A stretch of DNA of 64,000 nt from Megaleporinus macrocephalus (GCA_021613375.1 CM038720.1:4487389-4551388); one strand, 5' to 3'. Counted from the stretch's first letter, positions 23,716 to 34,744 are shown. A program made the numbers and translations. The notes: generated from the letters alone by a model not told the origin.

Positions 23716-24335
23716 AGTTGCTGATGATAGCTATGGCCTTCAGCATGGTGCTGCTAATGAATAATGATGATTTAAGCGTGCCCAAACCGTTTCACCCCAT
23801 TCTAGACAAAAATTTTCAACGATAGTTGTATGTAAACAATGCATACAAAATGCATCCAATCAGAACGCTTTACAAAAATTCCAAATCAGATTGAACATTC
23901 CGGAATCGGAATGGTGTTGACATCTTGAGACTTGTGGGACGAGAACAGAGGTCTGGTGTTAACATGATAATAATAATAATAATAATAATAAGATGAAGAA
24001 AACATCACCAGGTTGCCACAGTGTTCTGGCAACATACCATCACTTATAATAATCAGTCTTTTCATAATCTGGGATTGTTTATAAAGGATTTGGTTTCACT
24101 TTGGTTTGGCTTGAAAAGGCATCTGCGCTGCATACGGCGCAGCGCTGGCTGGAATATTTCCCCTAAATCACATTCATTTGAAGTATTTGTGTCGATAATG
24201 TCAGCATTTCCTCTCGTTATTTAGTAGCGAGCGGTCACTCATGGCCGCCAGTCAATTCATTTGGCTGATAAGGCCGACAAATTTATGGCGGGACTGCTAA
24301 GTAAGTAACTCTACATCCATCCCGAGCGGCGTTCT
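23716..24335. other. Unique island between GGTTGCTA arrays, with a posterior-HOX-like motif
   Basis: Contains an (AAT)n run at about 23967-23991. The stretch 24170-24310 has no repeats and carries CATTTGGCTGATAAGGCC and ACAAATTTATGGCGGGAC. TTTATGGC at 24282 resembles a posterior HOX site. The plus-strand frame at 24021-24224 is unconvincing as coding. Confidence 0.35.
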
Positions 24336-24432
24336 GCTGCTCGGAGGTCCTCATGGGTCTTTGAAGAAGATGAACATGAACCGTGCATCAACCTAAACCA
24401 TTTGTAGATGCTGTGTTTTCCCGTGTGGTTGC
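24336..24432 (+). repeat. Roughly 95-bp segment, copy 1 (island edge)
   Basis: CTCGGAGGTCCTCATGGGTC, TTTGAAGAAGATGAACATGA and CTAAACCATTTGTAGATGCT. It is contiguous with the unique island on its left, so this is probably the source of the copies at 24873 and 25276. Confidence 0.8.
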
Positions 24433-24872
24433 TAGGGTGTTAGTAGGTGGATGCTATGGTATGCCATGTGGTTGATAGGGTGTTACTAGGTGGATGCTAT
24501 GGTATGCCATGTGGTTGATAGGGTGTTACTAGGTGGATGCTATGGTATGCCATGTGGTTGATAGGGTGTTACTAGGTGGATGATATGGTGTGCCATGTGG
24601 TTGATAGGGTGTTACTAGGTGGTATGCCATGTGGTTGATCGGGTGTTACTAGGTGCCTGCTATGGTATGCCATGTGGTGGATATGGTGTTACTAGGTGGA
24701 TGCTATGGTATGCCATGTGGTTGATAGGGTGTTACTAGGTGCCTGCTATGGTATGCCATGTGGTGGATATGGTGTTACTAGGTGGATGCTATGGTATGCC
24801 ATGTGGTTGATAGGGTGTTACTAGGTGGATGCTATGGTATGCCATGTGGTGCATATGGTGTTATGAGGTGGG
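24433..24872. repeat. 43-bp GGTATGCCATGTGG array, second block
   Basis: About ten units of the same 43-bp monomer as 23250-23715 (spacing 43 measured at 24458 and 24501), with variants reading GTGGTGGATATGG. Confidence 0.92.
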
Positions 24873-24965
24873 CGCTCGGAGGTCCTCGTGGGTCTTTGAA
24901 GAAGATGTACATGAACCGTGCAACAACCTAAACCATGTGTATATGCTGTGTTTTCCCGGGTGGTT
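24873..24965 (+). repeat. Roughly 95-bp segment, copy 2
   Basis: CTCGGAGGTCCTCGTGGGTC followed by TTTGAAGAAGATGTACATGA. It is embedded between array blocks and shares the CTCGTGG variant with copy 3, so copies 2 and 3 are closer to each other than to copy 1. Confidence 0.8.
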
Positions 24966-25275
24966 GCTAGGTTGTTACTAGGTGGATGCTATGGTATGCC
25001 ATGTGGTTGATAGGGTGTTACTAGGTGGATGATATGGTGTGCCATGTGGTTGATAGGGTGTTACTAGGTGGATGCTATGGTATGCCATGTGGTTGATAGG
25101 GTGTTACTAGGTGGATGATATGTTATGCCATGTGGTTGATAGGGTGTTACTAGGTGGTATGCCATGTGGTTGAAAGGGTGTTACTAGGTGGATGCTATGG
25201 TATGCCATGTGGTGGATATGGTGTTACTAGGTGGATGCTATGGTATGCCATGTGGTGGATATGGTGTTATGAGGT
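24966..25275. repeat. 43-bp array, third block
   Basis: About seven units of the GGTATGCCATGTGG monomer, including the short variant without ATGCTAT at about 25157. Confidence 0.92.
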
Positions 25276-25480
25276 GGGCGCTCGGAGGTCCTCGTGGGTC
25301 TTTGAAGAAGATGAACATGAACCGTGCAACAACCTAAACCATGTGTAGATGCTGTGCTTTCCCGGGTGGTTGCTAAGGTGTTTGCTGAATGAATGCTGTG
25401 CTGTCCCAAGTGATAGCTAGGGTGTTGCCAGATGGGTGCTATTTGCTAGGTGACCACTTTGGTATGCCAGGTGGTGGATA
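25276..25480 (+). repeat. Roughly 95-bp segment, copy 3, and array tail
   Basis: The third copy of CTCGGAGGTCCTCGTGGGTC with GAAGATGAACATGAACCGTG, followed by degenerate GGTTGCTA-type words that fade into the next island. The starts of copies 1 to 3 are about 534 and 405 bp apart. Confidence 0.8.
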
Positions 25481-26429
25481 TGGTGTCGGCTGTGCTCACG
25501 AGCGGGCTGGGTTCCTTCCAAGACGAGGCCCAAGCGTGCAATTCCCCACGCCCCCTGCATTGGTTGGAGTTGTCGGTGGGCTTTGCCTTCTTTCGCGATG
25601 GTGCGTCGAATCGTTCGCGGACGGGATATAATGAGTCGACCTAATCAAGGACTTCCGCTTTCCCTCGCTCGGCAATAATTACACAGTCAGAGGCGCTGCC
25701 GTGCCGTATGATTTATGACAGGACATGATGGATATTAATGGATTTCTTAATTGGTGCATATGTTTATGAAATTGGCTGCCTGGCTCTGACATAACAGCCT
25801 GTCAGGTAAGGCGAGCCCTAGCACTCGAGAAACTGCCAGCGTGGAGAGAAGAAGAGAAGCGAGCTCGATTTAGAACGAAAACACACAGTGGCGGAGACGC
25901 GCCGAGTGACTCGAGGAAGCCCCGCGTGCGCCCGTATATAAAAATAATGCCTCGCTTTCGCACGGATGTATTTTTAATAGGCGCGAAAAGCAGCTCGGAA
26001 CAAGGACTGGTAATGGGATGAAACTTTAATTCATCCTGCTGTGTTGCTGCAGTGCAACTGTAAAGGAGTTGGTTTTGTAGGGGTTTCGGAGGGAGGGGGG
26101 TGGAGGGAGGGAGGGAGGGATTGGGAGGGAGGAGCTGGCTTTTGTGGCATATCCTTTTGTAGGCTGTGTTTACCGCCGTGCCCATAATTCCTAGCTTCGT
26201 GGAGAGCAGACAGCCTGACTGAAGAGGTGCAGCGTATAAATGCGCCTTGATGCGGTCGCAGTACACGTCAGCAGTGCATCTGAAGTAAACGGTCAGTAAA
26301 ATATTAAAACTGCGTCTATTAAACAAAGAGATTTTTCACACCGGAGCTGTTTTACGGACCCACAGCCGCTTGGTCTGCAGGTTTGGTACGTTTGATCCAG
26401 CGTGGAAGCTCTTCTTGTAGGTTGAAGGT
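25481..26429. other. Unique island with a candidate PBX-HOX/MEIS cluster
   Basis: CpG-rich, non-repetitive sequence. At 25708-25722 the sequence ATGATTTATGACAGG combines a PBX-HOX-like composite (ATGATTTATGAC) with an overlapping MEIS/TGIF-type TGACAG. A further CCTGTCAGG lies at about 25798. Nearby ATATTAATGGATTTCTTAAT adds TAAT cores. The minus-strand frame 25802-26326 lies partly in this region and lacks any recognisable domain. I see no exon. Confidence 0.35.
26080..26134 (+). other. G-rich tract with G-quadruplex potential
   Basis: GGGGTTTCGGAGGGAGGGGG continues as GTGGAGGGAGGGAGGGAGGG and ATTGGGAGGGAGG. There are more than six runs of three or more G with loops of one to five bases, which meets the usual intramolecular quadruplex pattern on the plus strand. 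Confidence 0.75.
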
Positions 26430-26540
26430 TACACTGTAGTAGGTTAAACTGCTGCATCCATACTGTAGACTGGGGTTCTATTCCCACCCTGAGTTTCCAC
26501 CTTACACTATACCAATAAGAGTCCTTGGGTAAGACTCTAA
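26430..26540 (+). mobile_element. Second SINE type, 5' and body part
   Basis: TAGGTTAAACTGCTGCATCC, GACTGGGGTTCTATTCCCAC (B-box-like GGTTCTATTCC), CACTATACCAATAAGAGTCC and TTGGGTAAGACTCTAACACT match a tRNA-derived SINE I recognise from fishes. The expected 3' end (the part reading roughly GTAAGTCGCTCTGGATAAG) is absent. The 37-bp array takes its place. Confidence 0.65.
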
Positions 26541-26868
26541 CACTACCTTCACCTACCTGTGTACAGGTAAACTGTAACACTATCTTCACCTACCTGTGTA
26601 CAGGTAAACTGTAACACTACCTTCATCTACCTGTGTACAGATAAACTGTAACACTACCTTCACCTACCTGTGTACAGGTAAACTGTAACACTACCTTCAC
26701 CTACCTGTGTACAGATAAACTGTAACACTACCTTCACCTACCTGTGTACAGGTAAACTGTAACACTACCTTCACCTACCTGTGTACAGATAAACTGTAAC
26801 ACTACCTTCACCTACCTGTGTACAGGTAAACTGTAACACTACCTTCACCTACCTGTGTACAGGTAAAC
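26541..26868 (+). repeat. 37-bp minisatellite inside the second SINE
   Basis: Almost nine units reading CACTACCTTCACCTACCTGT, GTACAGGTAAACTGTAA, period 37 (26541 and 26578). The first unit is continuous with SINE sequence (AAGACTCTAA then CACTACCTTC). Units alternate between ACAGG and ACAGA variants in the middle, suggesting two-unit (74-bp) copying steps. Confidence 0.95.
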
Positions 26869-27835
26869 TAAATGAATGCTGTGGCGTTGCCTGGATTTTG
26901 ATAAGTTGTTGCTATGATATATCAGGCGGTAGCTAAAACATTGCAAGGTGGTAGCCATGGTATCTAATATGATTGCAAAAATGTTGCAAGGTGGTTGCTA
27001 TGGTACCTAATGTGGTTGCTGAAATGGTACTTTGTTGATGCTGTGCTCTCCCAGTTGGTTGCTAAGATGTTGCTTTTTGGTTGCTGTGCTATCTCAGGTG
27101 GTTGCTAGGTCATCTCAGGTGGTAGCTAGAGTGCAACTAAATGAATGCTGTGGCGTTGCCTGGATTTTATAAGGTTCTTGCCATGATATCTCAGGCGGTT
27201 GCTAAAACATTGCAAGGTGGTAGCCATGGTATCTAATATGGTTGCTAAAATGTTGCAAGGTGGTTGCTATGGTACCTAATGTGTTTGCTAAAATGTTACT
27301 ATGTTGATGCTGTTCTATCCCAGTTGGTTGCTAGGATGTTGCTCTGACAATGCTGGGCTATCCCAGGTGGTTGCTGGGGTTGTGGCAGGTGGTTGCTATG
27401 GTATCTCAGGTGGTAGCTAGAGTGTAACTAGATGAATGCTATGGCGTGGCCTGGATTTTGATATGTTGTTGCTATGATATATCAGGCGGTTGCTAAAACA
27501 CTGCAAGGTGGTAGCCATGGTATCTAATATGGTTGCTAAAATGTGGCAAGGTGGTTGCTATGGTATCTAATATGGTTGCTGAAATGTTACTATGTTGATG
27601 AGGTGCTCTCCCAGTTGGTTGCTAAAATGTTGCTCTGTGGTTGCTGTGCTATCTCAGGTGGTTGCTAGGGTTGTGGCAGGTGGTTGCTAGGGCATCTCAG
27701 GTGGTAGCTAGAGTGCAACTAAATGAATGCTATGGCTTTGCCAGGATTTTGATATGTTGTTGCTATGATATATCAGGTGGTAGCTAGGCTGTTGCAAGGT
27801 GGTTGCTATTTGCTGGGTGGTAATCATTGGGTTGT
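26866..27835. repeat. GGTTGCTA-family array with a 269-291 bp higher-order unit
   Basis: Landmark AACTAAATGAATGCTRTGG starts at 26866, 27135, 27426 and 27717. Each unit contains TATCAGGCGGTTGCTAAAAC, CATTGCAAGGTGGTAGCCAT and CCCAGTTGGTTGCTA. It belongs to the same family as 22390-25480 but is organised in long units. It abuts the SINE-derived 37-bp array directly at GTAAACTAAATG. Confidence 0.9.
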
Positions 27836-28190
27836 CTACTGCCTGCACTGTGATTGAAAGCTGTGGTGGAACGTTCAGCAAGTTCAACGCTGGATGAATA
27901 GAATTCTTTTACCTGCAAAACATTCAGTTATACAGGAATTGCGAGCGCATACCGCGACGGTATCAAGGTGCATTCTGTGCTGCGTCTCCTCGCGCATGTG
28001 TGTTTGACCCTGAGGACTGAATAGTATTATTCTATTGGCACACACTTATACTGTGATGCCTCAGTCTAGCCGTCCTGAGTACTGCCATCGCTATGTGTCC
28101 TAATAACGAGGCTTACAGGCTGTACGGCTAATTTATGCGTTTAAGAGACGAAAGAAAGAATAATGTCCACTTTTTTATATATGTTTCATT
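27836..28190. other. Unique sequence, no gene seen
   Basis: Mixed-composition DNA with several CpGs. There is no open frame of note. It runs into repeat R1. Confidence 0.35.
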
Positions 28191-28345
28191 AAACTCTCTG
28201 TTTACACTGTATGAAAAATTCATGACGAGTGGACCATTTGAAATGCTCCAAAGTTGCATGGTATAAAACTTCTTTACTACTATTAAAAAAGTTTTGTCCT
28301 GTGAAGTTACAGTACTTGTTTTTTTCTTTAGACAGTGTGGATACC
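28191..28345 (+). repeat. Dispersed repeat R1 copy
   Basis: ATTCATGACGAGTGGACCAT, GAAATGCTCCAAAG and GTCCTGTGAAGTTAC correspond to the R1 core at 9915-10030, at lower similarity. Confidence 0.55.
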
Positions 28346-28391
28346 TAATATTTCTCATGATGAGGGACATCATAATATAAGACTAATACAT

Positions 28392-28563
28392 TTACACCAA
28401 TCAGCCATAACATTAACACCACCTCCCTGTATCTACACATACAGGAGCTCCACTTACAGACTGTAGTTCATCTGATTCTCTGTATACTTTATTACTCTGT
28501 TCTTTAATGATCAGGACCCCCACAGGACCACCATAGAGCGGGTAGTATTAGGGAGGTGGATCA
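28392..28563 (+). mobile_element. Fold-back repeat, terminal arm with unexpanded seed
   Basis: Begins with the family terminus CACCAATCAGCCATAACATT and AACACCACCTCC. It includes AGGAGCTCCACTTACAGACT and CATCTGATTCTCTGTATACT. At about 28511-28534 lies ATCAGGACCCCCACAGGACC. On the minus strand this reads GGTCCTGTGGGGGTCCTGAT, two tandem copies of an 11-bp word, which is the seed of the array at 45425. Confidence 0.8.
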
Positions 28564-28599
28564 TTCTTTTGAGAGACGGTTTATCTTAAATTAATGAAA

Positions 28600-28709
28600 T
28601 CAAATAAATGTAATATATATAGTGTATATATATTTTTATATATAGTCGCTGTCCAGTGAACAACTTTACAGGAGAGATGTAAGTCAATGGAACCAGAATT
28701 TTTTCCAAG

Positions 28710-28777
<68 letters not shown>

Positions 28778-28790
28778 CATCATGCTTTCA
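28600..28790. repeat. AT microsatellites and a reversed R1 fragment
   Basis: TA-rich runs at 28614-28645. A reverse-complement R1 piece (TTACAGGAGAGATGTAAGTC, AATGGAACCAGAATTTTTTC) follows at about 28660-28712. A long (AT)n run lies at 28720-28772. Confidence 0.8.
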
Positions 28791-28851
28791 TCAAGTAAAC
28801 TTTAATCACACTTTAAAAATATATAATAGAAGTGCAGTTTTTAGAAATACA

Positions 28852-29272
28852 TTACTATGAAGTATATTTTAAATTAAAATGTAGTTTAATTAGATTTAAT
28901 ATACTTAAATTTTCTTTTCTAATATATTTACAGTGTGTTAAAAACACCTACTATAGTAATTTACTTAATCACTTAATCAAAATTCACTTATATATTATAC
29001 ATTTTACTGTGCATTTTTAGAAAATGAATTTTATTGTGATTGTAAAACATGTTTTAAAACATACTTTTAAGTACTGCATTAAAATATTAACTACAATAAT
29101 ATTTGAATGTTCTTTAATAATGGGGAAATTAATTATATACAGTATTAATTAATTAATTATGTATAAAGAATATATAAATAATATATATATAAAATGAGGC
29201 AGCTTACATGCTTAAAGAATCTAAAATAATAATAAAAAATTCAGATTAAAGGACGTTTCACTGTTTTATGTG
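28852..29272 (+). repeat. Roughly 420-bp AT-rich segment, copy 1
   Basis: From ACTATGAAGTATATTTTAAA to CACTGTTTTATGTGTTATTA. A copy of the same length, about 95% identical by eye, sits inside the 20-bp array at 34745-35171. This copy lies in ordinary AT-rich DNA. I cannot place it in a known transposon family, and it has no clear terminal repeats. Confidence 0.85.
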
Positions 29273-29479
29273 TTATTACTCAGACGGTACATGTTGTCTC
29301 TGATGATACAAGAGCGTCTGAATAAAAGAATAATATTAATAAGGATTTTGGGCCTGAGGTGAGGAAATGTGTGTTTTGGGATGTTTACATATCTTTTTTA
29401 CTGTGGATTAAAAAAAAAAGATAATTAAAATTTAGAAAATTGGAAAGTGGAAAAGGCACCTGATTTATAAAAGCCACCC

Positions 29480-31565
29480 TGCAGCATTTAAGGTGGAAAG
29501 AAAACTGAATGTCAGCACTAGAATGTTTTTAAGGTGTCTTTAAGGTGGAACTGGTAAATATGTAGTAGTAAATAAAGAGTTTTATGGGCTACGCTAGGAC
29601 ACCTTAACGAGGAGTCTTCTCCTTCAGCATCTTCCAGCCGTCTGTGCTTTTTCAGTGCTTCATTCTGAGCTAACGAAGAGACATCAAATCCTACACACTG
29701 CTCCTTTAATTCATTTTGTTTGGGGAAAGTGTCATTTCATTGGCAGCTCATTTTACTAGATTTAAGAAAATAATGCAGATATTTTTGGCAAATTTAGGAA
29801 ATAAAAACTTAAACAAGTAAAATTACATCCCAAACTATGTAAGACATTTCATTAAAAGTCAAATAAAATAAATATTTAACTAGTTAAGTTCCTTTGCTAC
29901 TGGATACACATGGCTGTGGCAGCTTCTGTGGATATGAAGGCTCATTCTGAGCTAACAAAGAGACAACAATGTATTATAACATGTAATTATACACTTTTGA
30001 AAACATAGTTTTGTATATTACATCCAGTTTCTGATTATAGACCCCCATAAATTTTACACACTGCTCCTTTAATTCATTTAATCTGAGGAAAGGTTCATTC
30101 CATTGGCAGCAAATTGACTAAGACACTCATAACAAGTCAAATAAAAGAAATATTTAGCCATTTTGACTAGAGTTAAGTTGCTTTGCTGCAGGAGAATCAT
30201 GACAGTGGCAGCTTCTGTCAATATGAATACTCATTTTAAGCTAAAAAAGAGATAAGTATTTATAATAACAGATAATAATTCACTTATGAAAACATATTTT
30301 TGTATATTATATCCAGTTTCTGATAATAGGCCCCCATAAATTTTACACACGGCTCCTTTAATTAATTTTCTGTGAGAAAAATGTCATTCCATTGGCAGCT
30401 CAGGAAATAAAGCAGATCTTTATGCAAATTTAAGAAATAAAAAATTAAATAACATCACAAGTTGATTAAGATACTTAATGAAAAGTCAGATATAAGAAAT
30501 ATTTAACCATTTAAGTTTAAGACATAAGATGTAAACCAAGTAAAATAATATCAAATAAGTCAAATAAAAGATATATTCAACCATTCAAGCTGCTTTGCTA
30601 CTGAAGAAACATGGCTATGGCAGCGTCTGTGGATATAAAGACTCATTTTAAGCTAAAAAAGATAACTAATCATAATAACAGATAATTATACACTTACAAA
30701 AACATAGTTTTGTTTATTACATCCAGTTTCTGATAATAGACCCCCATAAATTTTACACACTGCTCCTTTAATTCATTTTCTGTGAGAAAAGTATCATTCC
30801 ATTGGCAGCATTTTTAGCAAATTTAAGAAATAAAAAATGAAATAACATCCCAAATTGATTAAGAAACTTAATGAAAAGTCAAATATAAGAAATATTTAAC
30901 CATTTAAGTTGCTTTGCTACTGAAGAAACATGGCTGTGGCAGCGTCTGTGGATGTGAAGACTCATTTTAAGCTAAAAAACAGATAACATTGTATAATAGC
31001 ATTTAATTATAAACATATGAAACCATAGTTTTTTTGCATATTACATCCAGTTTTTAATAATAGACCCCCATACATATTACACACTGCTCCTTTAATTCAA
31101 TTAATCTGAGAAAAGTGTCATTCCATTGGCAGCTCAGAACATAATGCAGATATATTTAGCAAGTTTAAGAAATAAGACATAAACCAAGTAAACTAATATC
31201 TCATATTGAGTAAAATACTTAATTAAAAGTATTAAAAGTCAAATAAAATAAATATTTTACCATTTAAGCTGTTTTGCTACTGAAGAAACATGGCGGTGGC
31301 AGCATCTGTGGATATGAAGACTAATTTTAAGCAAAAAAAGATAACTATTAGATAATAGTTTTGTATAATACATCTAGTTTCTGATAATAGACCCCCATAC
31401 ATTTTACACACGGCTCCTTTAATTCAATTTATGTGAAAAAATTGTCATTCCATTGGCAGCTCAGGAAATAATGTAGACTTTTTAGCAAATTTAAGAAATA
31501 AAAAATGAAATAACATCCCAAATTGATTAAGATACTTAATGTAAAGTCAGATATAAGAAATATGT
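29480..31565. repeat. AT-rich tandem array, unit about 290-420 bp, six copies
   Basis: The landmark CTCCTTTAATTCATTT (or near variants) starts at about 29701, 30064, 30353, 30773, 31087 and 31414. Most units also contain CAGTTTCTGATAATAGACCC, CATTCCATTGGCAGC, TTAGCAAATTTAAGAAATAA and GCTTTGCTACTGAAGAAACA in the same order. Divergence and indels make the unit length variable. Confidence 0.88.
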
Positions 31566-32398
31566 AGCTGTATTTACGGTTAAGCTGCTTTCACTTGCTG
31601 AGCTATCATTATTTCGCTGTATGCGTAACACGCGGACACAGAAGGCTCAGTGGGGTTTGAAATTTGTTGCTGGGTCGTTGACCTCGTAACATGCGCTGCC
31701 GCTCTCTCGGCATGTTGACGGCACGTATAACAGGGAAGACATTTCCATGCAGTGCTGCGCTGACGTCTCACGCTCGCTGGAGGAGGCCTCTGCGGTTCAT
31801 TAAAGCGTTTGTCTGCTTTCTTCTCCTCCACAGTGGCCGGCGCTCCCAGCATCACCGCCGAGTCAAACGAGGAGACCAGACGTTTTGACTTGGAGATTCT
31901 CTTGTTTGCGTCTGTGAATAAGAAAAGAAAGAAATAAAAAAAAGAAACACACACACTCACAGACACACACACATGGATTTCAGCCAATCGGTTGCGAAAG
32001 CAGTGGCAGCAAAAAAAAAAAAAAAAAAAAAAAACCCAGACTGCTTATCAGAGTCCAGCCAAGCGAGAAGCAATTGTTATTGAGGCTTCAGTGAAAGTTC
32101 TCTCAGCGCTGTGCAAAGCGAAGAAAGAGAATCTGATATAATTCCATTGTAACCCTCCTAAACGCAGTCCGCCGTGTGCTTCAGCGAGGCGGCAAATCAG
32201 CGGGATAACGGCGCTACATCAGAACGTCTACAAATTAAAGCCTTTTAGAGGGACGTAAAAAGTTGCGGGACGTGTCTGAATCGGTCGCCCGCAGGAATCT
32301 TATTACAACATACACGAGGACCTGAAAGCACTGAGCTCGAGCGAAACACACTGTTTCTGAACCTCTGTAGGACTGAAGCAACACCCTACTCTCATATA

Positions 32399-32402
<4 letters not shown>
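31566..32402. other. CpG-rich island containing a candidate exon
   Basis: Non-repetitive, apart from a short (CA)n at about 31950-31972 and a run of 24 A at 32011-32034. The part from 32040 to 32340 has the mixed composition of other islands here. The exon candidate at 31772-31911 lies in it. Confidence 0.4.
31772..31911 (-). CDS. Candidate internal exon (140 bp) of an unrecognised gene
   Basis: On the minus strand a strong 3' splice site, with polypyrimidine tract TTTCTTTCTTTTCTTATTCACAG, ends at 31912. It is followed by an open reading frame that meets a good donor, AGC|GTGAGA, at 31771. The exon would start in phase 1 and end in phase 0. It encodes about 46 residues, beginning ANKRISKSKRLVSSFDSAVM and ending RFNEPQRPPPAS. 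Codon use (CTG, GTG, GAG, AAG, GCG, TCC) looks vertebrate-coding, unlike other frames in the window. I do not recognise the protein. The peptide is basic, then acidic/lysine-rich, then proline-rich, as in a disordered linker. No partner exon is visible in the window, so it could be a lone exon of a large gene, a pseudo-exon, or chance. Confidence 0.4.

Positions 32403-32453
<51 letters not shown>
32403..32453. repeat. (TA)n microsatellite at the edge of the 20-bp array
   Basis: About 25 TA dinucleotides, perfectly alternating, running directly into TACACCACCACACTAACCAC. There is no unique spacer between the microsatellite and the first 20-bp unit. Confidence 0.97.
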
Positions 32454-32455
<2 letters not shown>

Positions 32456-34744
32456 CACCACACTAACCACTACACCACCACACTGACCACTACACCACCA
32501 TACTAACCACTACACCACCATACTAACCACTACACCACCGTACTAACTACTACACCACCGTACTAACCACTACACCACCATACTAACCACTACACCACCA
32601 CACTAACCACTACACCACCACACTGACCACTACACCACCATACTAACCACTACACCACCATACTAACCACTACACCACCATACTAACCACTACACCACCG
32701 TACTAACCACTACACCACCATACTAACCACTACACCACCATACTAACCACTACACCACCGTACTGACCACTACACCACCGTACTGACCACTACACCACCG
32801 TACTAACCACTACACCACCTTACTAACCACTACACCACCGTACTGACCACTACACCACCGTACTGACCACTACACCACCATACTAACCACTACACCACCT
32901 TACTAACCACTACACCACCGTACTGACCACTACACCACCGTACTGACCACTACACCATCATACTAACCACTACACCACCATACTAACCACTACACCACCA
33001 TACTAACCACTACACCACCGTACTGACCACTACACCACCGTACTGACCACTACACCACCGTACTAACCACTACACCACCGCGCTGACCACTACACCACCG
33101 CGCTGACCACTACACCACCGTGCTGACCACTACACCACCATACTAACCACTACACAACCGTACTAACCACTACACCACCATACTAACCACTACACCACCG
33201 TACTAACCACTACACCACCGTGCTGACCACTACACCACCGTGCTGACCACTACACCGCCATGCTAACCAGTACACCGCCGTACTAACCACTACACCACCG
33301 TACTAACCACTACACCACCGTGCTGACCACTACACCACCATACTAACCACTACACCACCATACTAACCACTACACCACCGTGCTGACCACTACACCACCG
33401 TACTAACCACTACACCACCGTACTAACCACTACACCACCGTGCTGACCACTACACCACCGTGCTGACCACTACACCGCCATACTAACCAGTACACCGCCG
33501 TACTAACCACTACACCACCGTACTAACCACTACACCACAGTACTTACCACTACACCACCGTACTAACCACTACACCACCGTACTAACCACTACACCACCG
33601 TACTAACTACTACACCACCGTACTAACCACTACACCACCATACTGACCACTACACCACCGTACTGACCACTACACCACCTTACTAACCACTACACCACCA
33701 TACTGACCACTACACCACCGTACTGACCACTACACCACCATACTAAACACTACACCACCTTACTAACCACTACACCACCTTACTAACCACTACACCACCA
33801 TACTAACCACTACACCACCGTACTGACCACTACACCACCGTACTGACCACTACACCACCGTACTAACCACTACACCACCGCGCTGACCACTACACCACCG
33901 CGCTGACCACTACACCACCGTGCTGACCACTACACCACCATACTAACCACTACACAACCGTACTAACCACTACACCACCATACTAACCACTACACCACCG
34001 TACTAACCACTACACCACCGTGCTGACCACTACACCACCGTGCTGACCACTACACCGCCATGCTAACCAGTACACCGCCGTACTAACCACTACACCACCG
34101 TACTAACCACTACACCACCGTGCTGACCACTACACCACCATACTAACCACTACACCACCATACTAACCACTACACCACCGTGCTGACCACTACACCACCG
34201 TACTAACCACTACACCACCGTACTAACCACTACACCACCGTGCTGACCACTACACCGCCATACTAACCAGTACACCGCCGTACTAACCACTACACCACCG
34301 TACTAACCACTACACCACAGTACTTACCACTACACCACCGTACTAACCACTACACCACCGTACTAACCACTACACCACCGTACTAACTACTACACCACCG
34401 TACTAACCACTACACCACCATACTGACCACTACACCACCGTACTGACCACTACACCACCTTACTAACCACTACACCACCATACTGACCACTACACCACCG
34501 TACTGACCACTACACCACCATACTAAACACTACACCACCTTACTAACCACTACACCACCTTACTAACCACTACATCACCATACTGACCACTACACCACCG
34601 TACTGACCACTACACCACCATACTGACCACTACACCACCGTACTGACCACTACACCACCGTACTAACCACTACACCACCATACTAACCACTACACCACCA
34701 TACTAACCACTACACCCCCATACTAACCACTAAACCACCGTACT
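32452..34744 (-). repeat. 20-bp minisatellite (C-rich orientation), about 114 units
   Basis: The unit on the plus strand is TACTAACCACTACACCACCG. Its reverse complement, CGGTGGTGTAGTGGTTAGTA, is the unit of the arrays at 60230 and 62085. The register is almost perfectly 20 bp over 2.3 kb. Variation is concentrated at the last base (A, G or T), at TACT/TGCT/CGCT and at TAACC/TGACC. Two long internal segments are duplicates about 800 bp apart. Confidence 0.97.
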
